This document shows, in pieces, positions 61,632 to 64,000 of a stretch of 64,000 bases of DNA. The stretch comes from Chryseobacterium gambrini. Lineage in GTDB: Bacteria > Bacteroidota > Bacteroidia > Flavobacteriales > Weeksellaceae. The notes under the pieces are model-generated. The model made no database searches. It saw nothing but the letters and a program-made list of their open reading frames with translations, and had not been told where the DNA came from. Numbering within the stretch: the first letter of the stretch is position 1; each line of letters opens with the position of its first letter. The translations under genes were made by a program, and so were the position numbers. The stretch is taken from NCBI RefSeq assembly GCF_900156825.1, contig NZ_FTOV01000012.1, positions 45,670-109,669 of the forward strand, in the 5' to 3' direction.

Positions 61632-62074
61632 ACCGGTTTTTTTAAAGAAATTTTCAAAAAATCCGATTCTATGTATACTGGAAATTTTCTTAAGGTCTGA
61701 TCAGCAGGACCGTTTTGTACTAAACCTTGGTTGGAAAATTCACTACCATGTGCAGGACACTGTAGCTTATCTCCAAATACTTGTAACTGGCTACCCTGAT
61801 GGGTACATTGCATCCATAATGCTTCATACTCAGTTTCCGAAAAACGAAATACACAAATGGGATATTTGAGAGATTCATTTTGAATAATTACATAGGATAA
61901 TTTTTTGTCAGGATATTTTGTATCCATAAAATCCTCCAAAGGCAATATGATATAATCGTCTTTAATCGCTCCTGAAATCATTTTATTGCTTATACACCCT
62001 GAAAGAATGGGAGGAATTGCAGTAAAGCCTAAACAGACCAAACTGCATTTTTTGAGAAATTCAAGTCTGTCCAT
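61628..62074 (-). CDS. Rieske [2Fe-2S] protein
   Basis: A 148-aa protein with an N-terminal twin-segment signal or lipoprotein leader ('LSGC', Cys about 27) and the Rieske cluster motifs CTHQG and CPAHGSEF (two Cys, two His). These are separated by about 16 residues. It is probably anchored in the periplasm and passes electrons to or from the di-haem protein encoded 2 nt upstream. No quinone-binding cytochrome b partner is seen here. Confidence 0.9.
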   Translation of the reverse strand: MDRLEFLKKCSLVCLGFTAIPPILSGCISNKMISGAIKDDYIILPLEDFMDTKYPDKKLSYVIIQNESLKYPICVFRFSETEYEALWMQCTHQGSQLQVFGDKLQCPAHGSEFSNQGLVQNGPADQTLRKFPVYIESDFLKISLKKPV

Positions 62075-62076
62075 AA

Positions 62077-63279
62077 TTATAAGGATTTCAAAAATTTAAT
62101 AATAGCTTCTTTTTCTTGGACTGGTAATTGAGTGTAATTGGTTCTGCTGGTTGCAGCCTCTCCCCCGTGAAGCTGTATTGCTTCTTCTATACTTTTTGCC
62201 CTGCCATCATGCATTAAGAAGTATTGACCGCCTTGTGATTTTGGAGATAAACCTAACCCCCACAGTGCAGGCGTACGCCATTCATAAGTTTTCGCAGTGC
62301 CTTCCGTATAGTTGTCATCCAAAGAAGCACCCATATCATGAAGTAATAAGTCTGTGTACGGATAAAACTTTTTATTGGATAATGGTGAAATTGAGGAGGA
62401 TGAAGTTTTCAGTTCCGGGACATGACATTTATTACAACTTATCTGAGAAAATATAGTCTGACCTTGTTTAATGATACTATTTTCTGCGTCTCGCTGAATA
62501 GGTGTTTTCAATGTACGAAGATAAAATACAACATCTGCGATGGTCTTATCAGAAACTTCGGGATCAACATTCATTCCTGAATAAACATCGTGAGGATTAA
62601 AAGTTGAAGTAATGCCCATATCTTGATTGTAAGCATTAACGGTTTGTTGTAGTAAACTGTATGTGGATGCCTTTTTACCAAATCTTCCGATATACTTCCC
62701 TCCTTTTGTTACAGCAAAGAAGAATGGTGCTTGATATGCCGGAAGATCAATATAATTGGGGACTCCTGAGATGCCATCATTATTTGTATCAAAAGGGTCA
62801 GCCATTGCCAAAATATCCATATCAGAAACCAATTCAATAAAACCTAATCCGGTATTGGCAGGCGGAGTAAATTTAGAAAATGTTGCTCCGGGAGGAATTG
62901 CTTCCGGAGTATAACCTGGTATCGCCCTATTTTGCAATTGAGGACCACCTAAAAGCAAAAATAAATTTCCTGTTTCGTCAGTCTGTCCAAAACGTATAAG
63001 AGTAGTAAAGGGAGTCCCTTTTCCATCACCAGCATGACAGCTTCCACAACTTGTTGCCACGAAGGTTGGACCAAGACCTTTCCCGACCGTGAAGGTTTCA
63101 TCGTTAAAGGCGATATCCCCTCGCAAAAATTGTTGGTTTTCAGCATATGATAACCCCACAATGGAGCCATCAAGTAATTCACTCTCATCTATCGCTTCAG
63201 GCTGAAGTTTATCACAAGCTTGTACGATCAGAAAAAGAAGATAGAAAATTATAATAATAGGTATATATCTCTTGCTCAC
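62077..63279 (-). CDS. Di-haem oxidoreductase (DUF1111-type cytochrome)
   Basis: A 400-aa secreted c-type cytochrome starting at GTG 63279, with a lipoprotein-like leader ('LFLIVQAC', Cys 22). Two CxxCH haem sites are seen: SCGSCH (about 77-82) and SCNKCH (about 281-286). The family pattern includes 'FVATSCGSCHAGDGKGTP' and the late 'TPALWGLGLSP...FLMHDGRAKSIEEAI', as in DUF1111 proteins. Many are linked to imelysin or iron-uptake genes. It heads the operon with Rieske and porin and has a palindromic operator over its promoter. Confidence 0.9.
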   Translation of the reverse strand: MSKRYIPIIIIFYLLFLIVQACDKLQPEAIDESELLDGSIVGLSYAENQQFLRGDIAFNDETFTVGKGLGPTFVATSCGSCHAGDGKGTPFTTLIRFGQTDETGNLFLLLGGPQLQNRAIPGYTPEAIPPGATFSKFTPPANTGLGFIELVSDMDILAMADPFDTNNDGISGVPNYIDLPAYQAPFFFAVTKGGKYIGRFGKKASTYSLLQQTVNAYNQDMGITSTFNPHDVYSGMNVDPEVSDKTIADVVFYLRTLKTPIQRDAENSIIKQGQTIFSQISCNKCHVPELKTSSSSISPLSNKKFYPYTDLLLHDMGASLDDNYTEGTAKTYEWRTPALWGLGLSPKSQGGQYFLMHDGRAKSIEEAIQLHGGEAATSRTNYTQLPVQEKEAIIKFLKSL

Positions 63280-63289
63280 GTTTTTTTTT

Positions 63290-63327
63290 CAAATATAATA
63301 AAAAGTTAGATTAATCTAACTTTTTAT
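63290..63327 (-). promoter_or_regulatory. Promoter with 30-bp palindromic operator for the di-haem operon
   Basis: Minus-strand -7 box TATATTTG (63290-63297) lies 10 nt before the GTG start. Directly beside it, 63298-63327 is a perfect 30-bp palindrome centred on GTTAGATTAATCTAAC. It covers the spacer and -33 position, so a bound protein would block polymerase. The core resembles DtxR/IdeR/MntR-type boxes (TTAGGnT...AnCCTAA). This suggests iron or manganese control of the operon; the regulator is not in the window. Confidence 0.65.
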
Positions 63328-63761
63328 TTCGCTATGTCTAATTATTTTTATGACTGCTGTGCATTTATAGCAAACACTATAAATAAAGATTAGATAATTT
63401 GAAACGGAATTTAATCTCAGGATATGTGCTGTTAGGATATTTTTCTTGAAAAACAATAACCTTTATCGCATAGTAAATTAATGTGGATATTGAACAGTCC
63501 TAGTGTACAAATTTTAATAGCCAGACGAAACAGTTGGTTGCCAAGTGCTAAGGTTGACCGTCTTAATAGTAGTAGGTAATTATTTTTTGTAAATTATACA
63601 ATTTTACCATCTAAACTTACCAAAGATAAAAAGGATGATAGTTCATTAATGATTTTTGGTTTGGGGATTTATATCAAAAGCGAAAAATGATTAGGGCAGG
63701 GTATATTTGTTATTTGAAAATCTGTGGATTATGGAAGAGATAGAAAAAAGATCTACATTTA
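63328..63761. other. Gene-free right end of the element
   Basis: No open frame of useful length, no recognised RNA and no transposase remnant. AT-rich with scattered short repeats. It lies between the last cargo operon and the att region and may hold integrase or excisionase binding sites. Confidence 0.4.
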
Positions 63762-63792
63762 TTTGTGAAAAATAAAAAAAAACATATCTTTG
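63762..63792 (+). promoter_or_regulatory. Canonical rightward promoter facing tRNA-Asp
   Basis: TTTG (63762-63765), 19-nt spacer, TATCTTTG (63785-63792): an exact Bacteroidetes consensus. Transcription would start near 63799 and run through the att copy into the tRNA-Asp at 63957. No protein gene lies between. Confidence 0.6.
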
Positions 63793-63831
63793 CACCAGTA
63801 AAAACGACGCACTCTATTTTTGTTTATTAAA

Positions 63832-63850
63832 GTGACCTATTCGGTGACCT
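63832..63850 (+). repeat. Tandem GTGACCT repeats near the att site
   Basis: GTGACCT at 63832-63838 and again at 63844-63850, 12 nt apart and about 55-70 nt inside the att copy. Short direct repeats here fit arm-type integrase or excisionase sites. Confidence 0.35.
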
Positions 63851-63903
63851 AAAAATAAGAGAACGACATAAAGCTTATGGATAGGGAGTTTTTCAAATAA
63901 GAA

Positions 63904-63921
63904 CAAGTCCCGTCCGGATCG
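63904..63921 (+). other. Attachment site: copy of the tRNA-Asp 3' end (attR)
   Basis: CAAGTCCCGTCCGGATCG has the sequence expected of the 3' half of a tRNA-Asp T-arm plus acceptor strand. CCGGATC (63914-63920) pairs perfectly with the 5' acceptor strand GATCCGG of the tRNA at 63957, and G at 63921 is the Asp discriminator base. No 5' half of a tRNA precedes it. The orientation is what integration into the 3' end of a tRNA-Asp left of the window would leave. Confidence 0.65.
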
Positions 63922-63956
63922 CAGAAGTTTTCTCAATTTACTTTTAAAACAAAATT

Positions 63957-64000
63957 GATCCGGTAGTTCAGCTGGTTAGAATGCCGCCCTGTCACGGCGG
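63957..64000 (+). tRNA. tRNA-Asp(GUC), truncated by the window end
   Basis: The 5' acceptor strand GATCCGG, D-arm GTTCAGCTGGTTAGAAT, anticodon stem CCGCC/GGCGG and loop CTGTCAC with anticodon GTC (63991-63993) are all present. The T-arm and 3' end lie beyond the window. It starts 35 nt after the att copy, a usual gap for tandem tRNA genes. Confidence 0.95.

Noticed and set aside
63280..63760. Search for a small excisionase or integrase gene near the right end
   Set aside because: No frame of useful length or HTH-like sequence was found on either strand; the integrase must lie outside the window.

Overview
The window is an AT-rich stretch of a Bacteroidetes genome, most likely a flavobacterium of the Chryseobacterium/Elizabethkingia type. 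Signs are the TraE-TraN style transfer operon, TAnnTTTG (-7) and TTTG (-33) promoter boxes, almost no Shine-Dalgarno sites, DUF3347/DUF6428/DUF6660 proteins and fused metal pumps. Nearly all of it reads as the inside and right-hand end of one integrative conjugative element (ICE). The right end is marked by an 18-nt copy of the 3' end of tRNA-Asp (63904-63921), 35 nt before an intact but window-truncated tRNA-Asp(GUC). The left end, integrase and host tRNA copy lie outside the window.

Layout: (1) 39-3677, a PRTRC block (E, C, a 58-aa ORF, F-like, B, ThiF-like). (2) 3678-4059, a cluster of perfect stem-loops. (3) 4060-17591, a leftward metal-resistance block: arsR/merTP/GDCC protein; a VOC protein; a multicopper oxidase fused to a CopB-like barrel with haem-binding, DUF3347 and DUF305 partners; a Cys-rich secreted protein; a frameshifted HMA gene; copA; an HMA-AraC regulator; and ars genes (Acr3, arsenate reductase, DUF6428, ArsR) with two matching operator-like dyads. 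(4) 18001-18420, five 21-bp iteron-like repeats and a long inverted repeat, a candidate oriT or partition site. (5) 18632-45580, the rightward mobilisation and transfer region: MobC-like protein, relaxase, ParA, TraE, TraF, TraG, four secreted proteins sharing a C-terminal tail, TraJ-TraN, coupling protein, M23 peptidase, accessory proteins and a 1719-aa methylase-helicase. (6) 45774-60125, a second metal and envelope cargo block: DUF6660-like protein, CzcA-TolC fusion, CzcB, bestrophin, CDF exporter, LTA-synthase-like enzyme, MgtC, Zn/Cd ATPase, PAP2 phosphatase and a His-rich peptide. (7) 60411-63279, a leftward porin/Rieske/di-haem operon behind a 30-bp perfect palindrome. (8) 63280-64000, the element end, a canonical promoter, the att copy and tRNA-Asp.

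The genes make sense together as a self-transmissible island carrying Hg, Cu/Ag, As and Zn/Cd/Co handling. The most unusual features are a complete DnaJ-type J-domain (HPD motif) inside the TraG/VirB4 ATPase, the shared C-terminal tail in four successive transfer proteins, the iteron/inverted-repeat region before the relaxase genes, and an operator-like palindrome over the promoter of the di-haem operon.
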